64,000 nt of DNA. Source: Verticillium longisporum (lineage: Eukaryota; Ascomycota; Sordariomycetes; Glomerellales; Plectosphaerellaceae). Below are positions 34,826 to 48,900 of the stretch, piece after piece. The translations under genes and the position numbers were made by a program. The stretch spans positions 3,658,001-3,722,000 of the forward strand of contig JAETXT010000005.1 in assembly GCA_019188255.1 (NCBI GenBank). Reading direction: 5' to 3'. The notes beneath the pieces were generated by a model, which worked only from the letters and a program-made list of their open reading frames with translations, did no database searches and was not told the DNA's origin. Position 1 is the first letter of the stretch. Each line of letters begins with the position of its first letter.

Positions 34826-37800
34826 TGGTACGTGAAAAACCCCTAGGGGTTCGAATTCAAGGTAGGGAATGCCGATCGGGACACTTGTGATGTGTGTCGA
34901 AATTACTGCTCTCGCTAGTAATTCAAGATTGCAAAATGCTCGAAACTGCTACCGAGTCGAGTAGGGGATATGGTATATATCCCAAAAGGTCACAAAAGGT
35001 CGCAGCGACCCAAGCTTTGGGGAAGCGAGCCTAGAATGTCCGGGGAAGGAGGTGCGCGAGTTTGGATGGTACGATGGACAGCTATGTATGTATATGTGGG
35101 CGCCGCGGCGAGATTGGTGCTATTTGTGGCAGATGAGAAATGGTGGTATTTGGACCAATAAGGCTGGTACGATCAACTGCACGCGGTTGGGGAAGCGAAG
35201 GGCAGCAACTCGGGGCGGCGTTCTGGAAGATCTGTCCACGGGTAATCCCAGCTGATCAATGAAAGGCTGCGTTCCGTGCTTGAGTGCCTGAGTGTGGGTG
35301 GCTCGTCCTGATGTGTGCGATTGGGGGTGTGCTGTGCTTGTCAGAAAAACCCTGCCGCCAGGTGGTACTTGTAGGGTATGATATGGTGTCAACGAAATTC
35401 GTTGAAAGCGATCAGGGTTATCTGAGCGGCCAATACGGAACCAGAGAAGAGTCCGAGGCGAAGCAGGCCAGGGTCGAGCGGCTTTGGCTTGGTTTAGGTG
35501 TCCAGTTCAGAGGGCAGTGGCCGAAAAAGGAGGAGACGATCCTGGAACCCCCCAAGGCTCAAGGGTGTAAGCTGTCTGGGGCGGCGCAAGGAGAGAGATG
35601 GCGGATGAAGGCGCGGGTGACAAGCGAAGGCTTTCTCTTGACGGGATGTCCAAACCAGAATGATACCAAATTGGATCACGTCCAGGGGCCTGCTGTAATT
35701 GCCACTGTACCGGAAAGCTGTCTTTTACGTCTCCCGTAAACTATGCCAAGCAGGGGAAGTTGGGGTTCGGCAAGCGCGAGGCGTGAGGCTCAACACAGAG
35801 GGAGGCCACAGACAGCGCGGCTCGTCAGACGTGTATGCGCCCAACCTGAAAGATGATCGAGGCGAGGTGTTGCGGGTTGGTAAATAACGGTGGCGCAACA
35901 GAAAGAGGATTCAGATGAGGGATCAAAGAGTAGAGTCAAGCAGAGAGGAATATACACTTGGATGACCACAACCAAGAGCAGAGGTGAACGGGGGTGACAA
36001 ATTGGCAAACCAAACGAGAGCATGCAAGAACACTCGGCGGCTGGACTTGAGAGAAGAGCCACAAGTTCAGCAAACTCGCTCGGGGCAGGATACGCGAAGT
36101 AGCAGACGAGATGGCGGGTACCGAGAGGATTCGCCCCCCGCGCCGTTGATTCTAGCGTGCTGGGCCCTTGTCGACGGGAGACAGGGATAGGGCTGGAGAG
36201 GCCGAGCAGCTGGGGGCCGGTAGAGAGAACACACAGCCTTGCCAGGTGCAAGAGAAAAGAGCAAGAAAAAATGTATGTGAGGGACGACGAGGCGATGAGG
36301 TTGATGGGGTTGACAGGGTGCCGTGGAGCGAGTGGCCAAAACCCAAGCACACCCAGGGCTTGGTGGGCTTGCCGTTGTCGAGGACAGGGAAGGAGCCCCC
36401 CCGTCTCGCCTGTCCCCGGTGTCTGTGTCCAGGTCTCTGCTCGGGTCTGCATCTAGGTCTGCGCGTATGTCTGGGTCCGGAGCCCAGGACCGGGACTTTC
36501 TCAACCTGCTGATTGATGCGTGAGAGAGGGCAAGGGGTCCGATGGTTAACTTGGGGCCAGCCATCGATCCCGGCCATCGCCAAGGGGGGGCAGGGAGCTA
36601 GCCTGCTAGCCTGATAGACCACATGTCCCAAAGATGTGCATGCCTCATGTCGTACAATGGGATTGGAGCTGCCACTGGAGCTGTTGCTTAGAACGGGGTC
36701 ACGGTGCTGATCCCGGCAGCCTCAAGTCGACTGTCAACTTGTCAGCCTGGCCTGGGCGCGGTGCGTGGACCAGGGGTGGGCGAGAGGACAGGATGCGCAA
36801 AGACAGGATGTACGTAGAGAGACACCGTTGATCAGGTCCAAACATAGCCCCGCCTGAGTTGCTGCCACGGACAGTACCGTCTTCGCAGGTGGCCGATCCG
36901 TGGTGCTGTCTGGAGATCCATTTAGAGAGACTAGTCGACATTGAATGGAGCGAGAGAAAAGTCGGAGACCATTTGGAGACATTGGAGGCCAAAGTGGATT
37001 CAGCAATGGCGTCTAGATCAAAGTCTGGAGACGGCACACGAGAAAGCAGGGGTCGTTCGTGTACACGGTGGTAATGAGTGAAGGTGGGTGTACTTCAAGA
37101 TGCGGGAAGCCGAAGGGGAGAGGGGCGTGCAAGGGGTACAAGGGCGGGGATGGGATGGGAAGAGAGCGGAAGGGGGGGCGTGACCGCATCACATGTACCT
37201 CTCAAACAAAGGGGTGGATATAGCGCGAACCGGGGCTAGGAGCACTAGCTCCTGTTTCAATGGGCCTCAGGTGGCGGCGACGTGGCTGAGGTCCTCGAGT
37301 GAAGTTCCTGAGCCCTTGCCAAGTGCCCCGTTCGGGTCACTTTCCGTTTCCTCTTTGCTCTTCCTGCCTTGGCTCTCATCTTCTCCACCGGCGCTGCCCG
37401 GGTACAGCACCAACCTGGACGAGAGAACAGCTCAACCTAGCATGATCGCCCAACCCGACGCATACTTTCATCATCGAAATGTCCCCGAAGCACCACGTCA
37501 ACGGTCGGTCATCCAACGGGAAGTGACTTGATCTGCAGTCCATCCGCTCGATACTGTCTGTCAAAAGCCTATGGCTACACCGGATGGTTTGCCCGGCGTA
37601 TGCCATCATTCCGCACTCGCCACGCCTGTCATCAAGGGTCTCTCCCTCGAGCTTCTTAGTGTATGACGGGGTTGAGAAGAGCGCAACCAGATTGGATACA
37701 ATAGTAACAGCCTTTTGGCAAGGACATAGCGTCCGCGTGCCTGGCCGAAGCCAATCCGGCGCCTTGGGATTTTATTGAGCTTTGGGATAATTTCTGCTCT

Positions 37801-40800
37801 AGCCTAGGTGTTTTCCAGGCGCACCTCCGTCGTTCGATCGATGGCGAATGGAACAAATATCCAACAAAGCACTCCCGAAAACCCTTGGCACTGCAAAGAG
37901 GAGTTCACCCGCGCCATTCCAAGCCTGTGACCCCTCTTTGGCCCTTTTGGCCCTCCTTCCACTCACGCAGAGAAAAATGGCCCTCATGGCCGGAGCCAGG
38001 ATTGATGCCGCGATCTCCGGACAAGAGTCGGCGACGATGCTCATCGGTCAGGAGCTTGCACATGTAATGGATGTAGGCCGATAATTGTCGCTCGATGCCC
38101 AGGGACGTCTCTCGCTGGGCGGAGGGAACCATGCGAGCAAAGCCGGTCGTGGTCCAGACCGCTGACCGCCCGAGCGCTTCCCTTACCCATTGCACTGCTC
38201 GAACCCCCATGCTGAAAGACCGCGACCTAGACTCAGGCTGTACCTGTTGGGCGATCACGATGCGCCTTCCCGTCGCTGCGCGGATGCATCGAACCGACTC
38301 GAAGAAGAAATCATCTCATCAAAAGGTGGCCCTCCGCTCGAGCTGCAGTCAGTCGCTGCTTATCGGCCCCAGTGGCTAGCTACAACAATGTGACTTCAAT
38401 GGAATGGCTTACCGTACGAGACCAAATCGGTGGATTTGAATGGGAAACATTCGGCAGGGATGCGCACTCGAACGGTCTTCAGGGTTCGATTCGTAAACAC
38501 ACCCCCTCCCCCCTCTCCACACACCTTAGTGGCCTTGGCTTCCAGTGAGCTGTGCGTGGCGACGAGCCGAAGAACTGCATGGCAAAGGTTGTGTTGGGTG
38601 GAGTTTTGACGGCCATGGACCAGCTTCTGGACAGGCTCGGATGACACTTCTTGCTATCCCAATCAAGGCATATTGCCACTGCAAAACCCAGCTCGTTGAC
38701 GCCGGTGCTGGTCATGGGGAGGTGGGCGAGTCGGGGAGTGAGTGGGTGTGGTGTGGAGGCTAGACTGGCACTGGAGCCTGGCTTCGGGTTTGTCAACCAT
38801 GGGATTGTGGCATTTTCTCGATTCTCGTTGACGAAGTCCCTTTTCCCCATCTTCCGAGGCTCGGACCATTCGACGGCGTTAGCACGATGCCACAACTAGG
38901 ACACAGGCACCGCACTTCAGCATGCGACGCCCGCTTGTTCATCGAGCAAAATGAACTGATAAAGTGACTTAGTGCAGCTGTAAGCTGACCACAAAAGGAA
39001 ACATTGAGGCCATGCGTTGCCGCTCACGTTCATTCCACTACCTGCATAGGTACTACAAGAAATCTGAGGCTGGAATTTTGGTCTTACGCCCCACGTATGA
39101 GTGACCCTGAGCGATCCAATTTCCGAGGGGCACTGGCGTTCTCCAGCTCGGGCCGGAGCATTTACTCCGGCAGATACATGTACATTCCGGGAAAGCTGCC
39201 CTTTACTAGAGCGGCATGGCGGCCTTTCGGCAGCTGCCCTGAGCCAAGTGCTCTCTCGGTGCTTCTCCTACAACGTACAGATCAGAATGCGTGCGCGGCC
39301 CCTTCAAAGCCGTGTGGGCATCAAGAATTTCAAATGAAAGCGAACCACTGAGCGGATTGCGCGAAATGCTCGGCACGTCTGGTCAGTTTTGCCACTTGGT
39401 ACGCGGGGCCCAGGCCGGCGGCTGCCGATCATTGACCTTTACGCTCCTGATCTTCGATACTTCTGGGAGCCGTCGTTCGACGAAAAGGTTCGGACCCACG
39501 CCAAAATTCTGTGGAATGATGAAATGGTGAATGGCAAAATCCCTGTGCAGCTGACGGGGCCTGCGGGTGTCGGTCGCCAGCGGCCAGTTGTGTGAATTTC
39601 TATTGGCAGGCATCTTGGTCAAGTGCGCCAATAACATGATCGAATCACTCCGGCAGTTGCCCACACAACATGCAGAGGGAGTAAGGTACCTCAATATACC
39701 ATATTGGGCCCGCGACAATGAATCAGGGTTGCCAAATCAGCAGGCCTGCCTAGTCGAGAAACACACGCGGCTCTGGCGATGAGACATGCACATCAAGTAC
39801 TCGGACCCTTAGGGAAACGGCGTTGCCATACCTTGACCTGAGTGGGCGAAATAGCTCTCCACACTAGCATCATGAACGGTTCTCTACAGGTGAGAAGAAC
39901 AGCTGTCAGCAATGACAAACACCTGAGCTTCAGCATAGTAGTTTCTGATGACCCCGGGATCCCTGGCTCGCGCCTCAAGTTAGGACCATGTGGTTCCCGA
40001 CCTGGTGATTCAAGCTCCAGTTCGCCTCTTCGGCCCCTGTGCCGCTGCAGCACAGCCACACGGGACCCCAAGTCGAGTGGCGGCTGGAATCCACAGCGTG
40101 TCTTGAATTTCAAGGTGGGGTGCACAAGCCTGTGGCAGTCGCTCACAGCCTCGACAGGGCCATCAAGCCGTCTGACGACGAAGCGGCAAGAAGATCGACA
40201 ACTCTACCTTCAGTTTTTGTCCAAAACATACGATGGGTGACGAATTTCCAGTGCTCGAGGAACCTGGAACCTGGGCAGCTTTACTGACGTGGCGAGAAAC
40301 TCTTATTTTAGCTCCGGCAACGCCTACACGCGTGTATTCGGCTCAGGAAGGGTGAGGCTGTCAAATTTACTGGTCCGGGGGCATCATGTGAATGAGTCTC
40401 CCGGTACTTTGACAGAATACCGGCGTATGCTTTGGCCGGCTATGCTTAATGACGAGCCGGCAGACGAATCTGTCAGCGCACACAGGCTCGCGTGGCCTTC
40501 ATGGGCAGAGGTGGATGACGGGCAAAGTGACTCTGACTTTTGAGCCGGCGAGTGCGAGCGGAGTCTGTCATTACATGCAGCATGCTACAGCCCAATGATG
40601 TGTTCGAGCCAGACTGCCGGGCCCTTCATTGAGGCTAATGCTGGCTACTCCCCTTCATGCACCCTGCCTGGTCCAATGCATGCTCCAGGAGAAGGCAGGC
40701 CATGGCTTCGGATTCGCCCGGACAGGGAGCCTTGTAATTACGGCGCAAAGGGATGCAAGGGCACGTAGAGCCGCTGATGGGGGAGGCGAGGGCCGGAGGA

Positions 40801-41676
40801 CTCCGTGAGCCTGCGAGGAGGTTATTCCTACAGGACAAACGTGTTAGCCCATCAAGATGGGGGCCAATGAGCTGTTGTAAGCCTGCCCTTGTAGGCTGAG
40901 CACCTCATGCAGGGTAATCGAACCAGTACACTTTCATGCTCTTTGCTTCCTTTAACGGTTGCAGATGGTCCGCACGGAACGAGTGTAGCCGAGTGCAAAC
41001 CCCTGGAAAGATGCCCCTGTACTTGTCGGTCTGCTGATGATGTGAGAGCTGTCTTCACGGCCCGCCTTGCAGCTATTCAAGGGGGTGACACAAAAAGCCA
41101 CACTCTTTAAAGGTAAGCTCACTTTGAACCGTTATACTATACTTTACATCGGCTCAAGATTAATAAAAGCAGACTGTCTTTGAATGTATTGCCGATTATC
41201 TATTAGTTAGATTTCAGAGCATTTAATTGAGATAAGAGGTGTTGAAAGGGTTCTGAAGTTAGGGTCTGTCTGGATGATACCTGTATTTGGCGGGTTTGGA
41301 GTGCGGCTTAATCTGTCACCCCCTTGCTATTGAAGCGACTAAGAAGTATTGAAGATTCGGAACCTGACTACTTGACGAGGAATTCGACCAGGATCGACAC
41401 TGCTGCATCCGTAGGACCTTGGGGCTTGTGCTTGGTTGGTCCCGGGAACCGCCATGTGTTCGCCTCTATCAGTCAAGAGGTGTGCCGCATAGCCTTGCGT
41501 TTCAATACTCGGCAGATCCAAATGGCTGGATGCGATGTACCATGAATGCCCCAAGCTCGTTGGTTTTGCCGATGGGTGCCGCTTTCTTAGTCTGGCTTTA
41601 TTCGTTTGATTTACTACATGCCTCGTGCTGTTGTACAACGCTGCCCAAGTCTCCTACGTCGTCAAATCCCAGTCCT
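34826..41676. other. 6.9-kb gene-poor region
   Basis: No open frame here shows a recognisable domain, credible intron structure or protein-like composition; those present are short and overlap in several frames. GC content stays moderate until about 41.1 kb. The only structured element I see is the 249-bp MITE at 41078-41326. The part next to 34825 presumably holds the YTH-gene promoter and 5' leader. A non-coding transcript or very divergent gene cannot be excluded. Confidence 0.55.
41078..41326. mobile_element. Non-autonomous DNA transposon (MITE), 249 bp
   Basis: The left end starts CAAGGGGGTGACA and the right end is its exact reverse complement over 13 bp (41314-41326). Extending inward, about 24 of 28 positions match. 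The interior is AT-rich with no coding capacity. It is flanked by a perfect 5-bp direct repeat, CTATT (41073-41077 and 41327-41331), consistent with a target-site duplication. No transposase is present; the superfamily is uncertain. Confidence 0.85.
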
Positions 41677-42487
41677 TTAATCCTTCTTCAGGGGTAGCAG
41701 AATCTCCTCAATGCCCTTGCTGGTAATGACCATCATCTGCAGCGCATCACCGACCTCAATGTGACGCTCCACTGCGCCATCAAACGCATCCTTGACCAAG
41801 ATCTCGGCCTCCTTGCGCTCCAAGGGCACCACTTCCCTCTCCTTCAGCTCGTGTCCAACGCCACTGCCCGGGACATATTGGTTCTTGAAGTTGACCTGGT
41901 TGTCAAGGAAGGGCGTGATCAGACTGGCAGCAGCACCGCCAGCCCTGCTCTGCTCCCTCTCGTAGCTGCCCACGGGGTCGTACGAGAAGACGGCGCCGAC
42001 GCCCTTCTCGTCGAGACCGCCGAGAATGGCGTAGACGTAGTACGGGAAAAAGCGCTTCTGGTAGAGTATCGTCGAGAGACGCTTGGCGCACGCCGTGACG
42101 CTCATGGCCTTGCCGTGACGGTAACGGTAGATCTTGCAGATGGCATCCAGGCGCTCCTTGAGAGCCTCGCCATCGGCTGCGAAGCCAACAACTGACAGGA
42201 GAATGGTCGCATCATCCTGGTTAGATGTTGTGCCGCCAATCTTGTAATCTTTGGGAGAGTATCGAGAGTTGATGCTGTATCCGGATGTGCTACGGGTGTC
42301 ACCGGCCACGATCGCGAAGTCGGCTCCGGCGATGGCCAGCGTAGAGCCGCCGTTATCAGTGTATCTTAAAGATTTTAGCTTTACGTAGTGCAGCAAGGGG
42401 CCTGTCTTACGGGTTGAAGCGGTGCTCTCTGTGCTCGCCGTGTGCGGACTTGGGGGCATCGGAGAAGGAGTAGTTGGGCCCGTTCAT
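41677..42487 (-). CDS. PRE7: 20S proteasome subunit beta-6
   Basis: Non-catalytic beta subunit of the 20S core. Exons 42487-42411 and 42364-41677 around a 46-bp intron, joining HRFNP|YTDNGGSTLAIAG; 254 aa. The N-terminal propeptide and the start of the mature chain lack the catalytic Thr-Thr-Gly arrangement, as expected for beta-6. The family text DFAIVAGDTR, YKIGGTT, GEALKERL and YYVYAILGGLDEKG.GAVFSYDPVGSYER is intact, as is the conserved C-terminal region. The ATG at 42487 (MNGPNYSFSD) matches the family; a longer in-frame extension upstream is not needed. It shares a divergent promoter with STT4. Confidence 0.97.
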
Positions 42488-42906
42488 CAGGGGTTTTGGC
42501 TGAACATTGCGGCCATTGTGCAGTTTCCCACCAGTTGCGTGTCGGGGGGTGTTATTTGTGCTGGATATAGTGACTGGATCGGTGTGGAAGCGTTTGCGAT
42601 GAGATTGGGAACGTTTGCTCGATAAGTCTGGGTTGATGCGTCGGTAGGTGAGGTTGAAGCTGAGCACGCGTCAAGCTGGCAGCCTTGCTAAGGTGGAAGC
42701 TACAGGGAAGCTGCGATGACTAAGGCAGAAAAGTGGAGACCTGTAATTCACCAGTCGTCACCCTGCAGGAGGTCACTTCGCGATGGCTTCACAAGCTTGC
42801 CAGTTTGGCAAAACAAGTCAGGCGTACCATTGCCATTTCCCCGTCTGCATTTCGGGACCCCAGTGCCTGTCCATCTATACCTCGCGAGAGACTTTCGGTT
42901 CTCAAG
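42488..42906. promoter_or_regulatory. Shared divergent promoter PRE7 / STT4
   Basis: 419 bp between the two start codons. I see no proteasome-type element (GGTGGCAAA) and no clear TATA box. Confidence 0.5.
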
Positions 42907-45900
42907 ATGTCGCGCGATATCAGGCTGAAGGCACTGCAGAAGATTGCTGCATTGTCTGCCGCCAGCTTGACTACCTCTTTCGACAGATCTGATCTCGACA
43001 GATTATGCAAGGCGTGCCCGCCGCATGGCAGAAGCTCTAATGGCTATTCTTCTAGCCAGGCTGTCGCTATCGGACGGGTGCCAATGGTAGGATCTTTGCC
43101 TTGTCCCTTCATGAATTCACAGCTTATCTCGACGTAGACAATCCGCGAATTCGAAGTCCTTCTCGCCCTCTGCAAAGCCGCCCCATCGATCAAAACTAGC
43201 CAAAGTGCTCAGAAGCTGGCCAACCAACTTGTCCCCTATATACTCGAAGCTCATGTTCAAGCGTTTGTTCACTCGCCGTTCTTCAAGAAAATCGATCCCT
43301 CTCCTACGGAGGCCTTGGCATTTCATGTCACCGCAGCCCTGCTGTCTCTCGGCACAAACTACGATGCACTGGAGGAGGTAGTTTCGGACAGTCTCTGGGC
43401 GTTCATAAATGCTTGCAGTCATGCTGCTGAAAACATTGTACCTACGTCTGCGGATCCTCCCGAGGGCCCAACTTTGGACAACGCCATTCAGACGGCCACG
43501 ATTGCAATCTCTTTGTTGGGTTTCCTGGAAGCTGCTGCAGCTCAGGCCGACTTCTGGCGTGCTGGAGGCAGACTAGCCTTGATCCAAAGAGTAAAGGAAC
43601 TCCTGTCTGAACCGTTCCTCATCGCGGCTGAAACGGCCTTTTCCACGATCCGCAATGCGCACTCGCCAGATCGCCACACGAAGGAGTGGAAGCGCAGTCT
43701 CCGCCACTATTCTGTCATTGGTCGACCACTTGGAGCGATGCTTCTGCAGAGGAGTTTCATGTGGCTTCTTGTGGCTGCTACCTCACTTCTGACTACCGAT
43801 GCCACTACACTGAGAAGCACGCATGTCCTTGATGTCCACATGTCAGGCACCAAGCAGCCCGAGCCTTCGCGTGGTGCCGATGTTGATATACGATCCCTGG
43901 ACTGTTATGCGAATATGGCATTGAATCAGATGGACTACCTCGAAGCAAGTGCCGATTTTGTGAGACTCGGATCCGTGGACGAACAAGAGCTGGCTTTTGC
44001 TGTGAAATCCGCTGCCCTGATCAGCTATCTCAATTGCTCACTTATCAACGAAGACGTCGCTGATTCTGACAATGTAATGTCTTGGCTTGAGGAGGCACTC
44101 GCCGACCCGCTCCAGATGGCCGATGAGACCTTGGCTTCGGTCGTGCTTCGGGCAATGGCCATTACATGCAGAATCACGCCGAGCTACGCCAATACTGTCA
44201 GTCGTCTTCTGCCACGCTTCATAGTACAGACGGCGCCTGATTCGAAGACTGTCACCATTGCGTCTAAGAGTTTGGCATTTGTGCTTCGGAAGCTGTCACA
44301 GGATGCCGTCATCACAACACTCTACACCCTGGGTAATGTTTTGAGCCCCGGCTCGGATCGTGCGATTGCCAACGGTACAATGAACGACTTGAGCCAGGAC
44401 GGGCCAACATCCGTTTATGCGGGACGGCATTCCATGGGAAGCAGTATATCTCTTCAAATTACTGGTGAAGAAGAAACCGCCGTTGTCTGGGGCAATGTGG
44501 TTCAAGCCGTCTGCGGCATTGCGGCTGCATGCAACGACCAAAAGATAACCGCTCTCGCTCAGTCCATGCTCCTACAGAAAATAGACAAGATCAGCCCTCG
44601 TGTTGATGCTCAGATCATCATTGGCGCCGCGGCACTGGCATTGAAGGGGGGTCAACTTGAGTTCCGCTCTTTGTTGAAGATTTACTCGAGGATCTCCCAC
44701 CTTGGAGTTTCCAGCGATAAGGGCTTCCTCCTGGATGCTGTAAGTGTGATACCATTTATGCTGCATGTTTTGAGCGACTCTCTAACAACAATTCAAGGTT
44801 ATGAAAGCTCGGGTACACCTCTCTACCCACCTCCGACGTGGATCGCCGTTGTATGACATATACTGGGAGCACCTCTTGGAGAGCATCATCTCCATTGGTG
44901 ATGTGCACAAATCGCAAACGAAAGATGCCGACCTTCAACTTGCGGCACAGGAGATCGCACAGTTACTGCGACCTCTTGCAGTCATCATGTCTGCAAACGA
45001 TCTCGCATTCAATAACGTCACTGATGATGAGTCCCATACTTTGATCAGAGACGCATGGTTTAACCTTGTTGTCCATGGATTCACCGTTCAATCAGACCTC
45101 GAGATCCAGTACCAGGACGAGCTGCGACTCATGGCCATTCACTCTCCGCCACTTGTTGCTGAACAGAGAGGAGAGCAGATCGAGAGTGACATTGAGCTAA
45201 ACACTGTGCTGCGCCGTGGCATGAGCTCAGAGCGGGAGACAGCAAAGAGGAAGCATCTGAGTGACTTGGTGCCCTTAAAGGATCAGGAGATCAAGGGCCT
45301 TAGCTATCGGAAGGTCATTTTCTTGCAGTCGGCGTACCTAGTGGAGAGCCTCCGAGCAGACTCTGGCGACTGCACGAAGGTACTCTCTTATTTCCTGGAG
45401 CCCAGCATGCGCCGCGGAGACGTCAGCAGCACGATGGAGGGTATTGCTACTGCGGTGCTTGAAAAGTATCTGCGGAAGACCCTCGGGGGCCAAGACTCGA
45501 GTTTTTCGGCACCCTTTGCGGCATCACAACTCGCCGCGGTACTTTGCAATTGCTGTCACCGGATCGAGCGTGTGCAGCAAGCGGCATTTACTTACGCTGA
45601 TCGTATCATCAGAGATGTTCCTTCAGCGCTTTGTCACCGAACTTCACTCTTTGCTCTGTTGGAGCTCCTTTCCCTCATGTGGACCAGTTGTCTCGAGGCC
45701 GAAACAGACCTTTACGCTCCCCGCTCCTGTTTTACTTCGACACTTGGCGGCGTCTCCGTTGAGGTCTCCGATGACTATGACTTCCGCCGCAAGACACTCG
45801 ACAATCTCCACCGCAAGGCTAAGGCTTGGGTTTCGGGAGTCATTGGCCTTGCCCCATTGGACGTAAAGGGCCAACTCCAGACATACCTGTCAGAATTCAA

Positions 45901-48900
45901 TGACGAGGGCGCATACGGCCACATTTCCCTAGGTCGCTCTTTTGCACTTGAGATGTCCTCCGTTATTCCCTCAACAGACCAGAGATTGCAGTCTTTGGAC
46001 TTGGTGGGAGCCTGCAACATCAACACGGCTTCAGACTTCGTCGCACAATACACGACGCGTCAAGAGTACCGCTACGGAGAAACACTACCTGATCGCGGCA
46101 CTGAATTGGTGAGCTTCATGCACTTGAACCGTAGGGCCTCCTTTGTGCAGTCCTCAGTGTCATCCGCCTCGGAGAGCAACAATGCGGCCACCGCCCTTGC
46201 CCACGTCGAAGCGCGGCTTCGGAGCAAGAAGTCGACTCCACTTTCTGAGGTTAGGGATATACTTCGACGAGCTGCCGCTTTGCTCTGTCGTAGCAGTCGC
46301 GATGAGTCTGATGTCGTTCACTACTTGGTCAGCATTCCTTTTGCTATGTTTACGAAGGAATCCACCAAACTCGGTGTTTCGCTGTGGCTTGGTGTCATGA
46401 ACGAGAATCCCCGACTCGAGCCCCGTCTCCTTTCTGAGATTGCCCAGCAGTGGGAGCTTTCCATTCAGCGAAGGCTCGGGCTCTTCAGTCGAACCGTAAC
46501 GTAAGTCTTAATCATATCCAGCTTAGCTCGTCTGCCAGCTAACTCGTTACAGTCATCCTGACCCCTTCTTCCTGCGCGGAGAATCAGCGCCAAGCGATCT
46601 CGAAGGCATTGCCAAACAGAGACACCACGTCCATAACCTGTTGTCGCCGCACATGCGCCTGTTGCAATTTTTCACCAGCCACTTTAACGCTACGCGCCTT
46701 GGCAGCCCCGATGTCCAAAAGATCTTTTTGCGAATTCTCGATATCACCCTTGATGCAATTCTTACGGCAACACCGCACCCGGTGGCCCGCGAGCTGAGAT
46801 ATCAGATTGTTCTTTTCGGATCAAAGGTCATCCGCGTCTGCACAACCATTGGGGCAGTGGCCCTGGGACGTCTGAAAGAAAAGTTGCTGTCAGCCGGACT
46901 GAGCTGGTTCAGGGCCGCGCCGCGTTGGTCCTTTGGCAGCAACATCCTCCAGTTGAAGACTGAACTTCGATTGCTGTCTGACGTTGTCGTCTCCTTGAAG
47001 CAGGTTGATGCTATTGGTGCTCAGGCAGGAGGCAACCTCAAGTCGCTCAAGGCTAAGACGCAGTTACTGTTGCTACTGATTGAGAACGAGCACACCCGAC
47101 TCTCTGTCTGGGTTCATCCGCTTGAGCCACACAAAACACACACGCTGAGCCATGCTGCACCAAAGACGGCGCTCGAGGTAAGCGTCACTTTGAATTATTT
47201 GCTGAAGAAAATGCACTGACAACATCTAGAACTCCTTAATTCCTCTAGTCAGAACAGCATGGGCAGAGGATCCGTCTATCGCCATTGAACTAGTGTCAAG
47301 GTTTCAGATTCCTCGTCTGCATCAGGAAGTGCGCTGGCTTCTCCTCAATTTTCCAGCCAAAGCGGTGTCTGAACCTGAGGCACTCACTATTCTCTTGGGT
47401 GGTACACTGCCGAACGATGTCAGCTTCCAGCTCAAGGTTGGTTTTGCTCGTTTGAATATTAAGGCCTAGCTCACATGAATTACAGTACCTGCTTCTCTGG
47501 GCACCGGTGAACCCGATCACGGCAGCCACCTATTTTTCCCCTACCTATCGCAGCAACCCATACATGACTCAGTACGCCATGAAGGCACTTGAGTCTCACT
47601 CGAGCGAGGTTACGTTCTTCTACATTCCTCAGATTGTACAGGCACTTCGCTACGATGCTCTGGGTTACGTTGAGCGGTATATTCTGGAGACTGCAAAGTT
47701 CTCTCAACTATTCGCTCATCAGATCATCTGGAATATGAAGGCAAACGCCTACAAGGACGACAGCGGCACCATTGTAAGATTTGTGTTTGTGCGCACGCAA
47801 AAGATTGGACTAACATGATACAGCCTGATGCCATCAAACCCACCCTGGACACGGTTCAGGAGAAGATGGTGGCCAACTTCAGCGACGCTGACCGCGACTT
47901 TTACCTGCGCGAGTTTGCCTTCTTCGATGAGGTTACCAGTATATCGGGCAAGCTTAAGCCATTCATCAGCCGGCCGAAGCCGGAGAAGGCGCAGAAGATC
48001 GAGGAGGAGCTCCGCAAGATCAAGGTAGACGTGGGCGTGTACTTGCCCATCAGCTCAGATGGCGTTGTCATTGGCATCGACCGCAAGTCGGGCAAACCCC
48101 TGCAGAGCCATGCCAAGGCACCGTACATGGCAACTTTCCGTGTCAAGAAAGCAAAGAAGTCCATTGCCGTTGATGGCGAAGAAATGGTCGAAGAGGTCGG
48201 CAAGCAAGCTGCTCAACCCCAGGACAACCAGACAGTCGAAGTGTGGCAGTCGGTCATTTTCAAGGTCGGCGACGATTGTCGACAGGATGTTCTCGCGTTG
48301 CAGATGATCGCCGCATTCCGAGGCATCTTCCAGAGCGTGGGCCTCGACGTCTACGTGTTCCCCAACCGCGTCACAGCGACGGCGCCGGGTTGCGGTGTCA
48401 TCGAGGTGCTCCCCAATTCGGTGTCGCGCGACATGCTTGGCCGCGAGGCGGTCAACGGTCTGTACGACTACTTCATCTCCAAGTACGGCAACGAGGACTC
48501 GCTCCGCTACCAAAAGGCGCGCACCAACTTCGTCAAGAGCATGGCGGCCTACTCAGTCATCTCGTTCCTCCTGCAGTTCAAGGACCGCCACAATGGCAAC
48601 ATTATGATTGACGACGCGGGCCACATCCTGCACATTGATTTCGGCTTCTGCTTTGACATTGCGCCTGGCGGCATCAAATTTGAGCGTGCCCCCTTCAAGC
48701 TGACCACCGAGATGATGGCCGTCATGGGCGGCGCCGACCACCAGGCCTTCAAGTGGTTCGAGGAACTGACGGTCAAGTCCTTCCTCGCAAGCCGGCAGTA
48801 CTGCGAGAAGCTCAGCCAGATCGTCCTGCTCATGATGGACAGCGGGCTGCCGTGCTTCAAGCCCGAGACGGTCAAGCACTTTAGGCAGCGGTTCGTGCTC

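Noticed and set aside
34826..41676. Several 60-160-codon open frames in the gene desert
   Set aside because: Multiple overlapping frames, random-looking composition and no domains; expected by chance in about 55% GC DNA.
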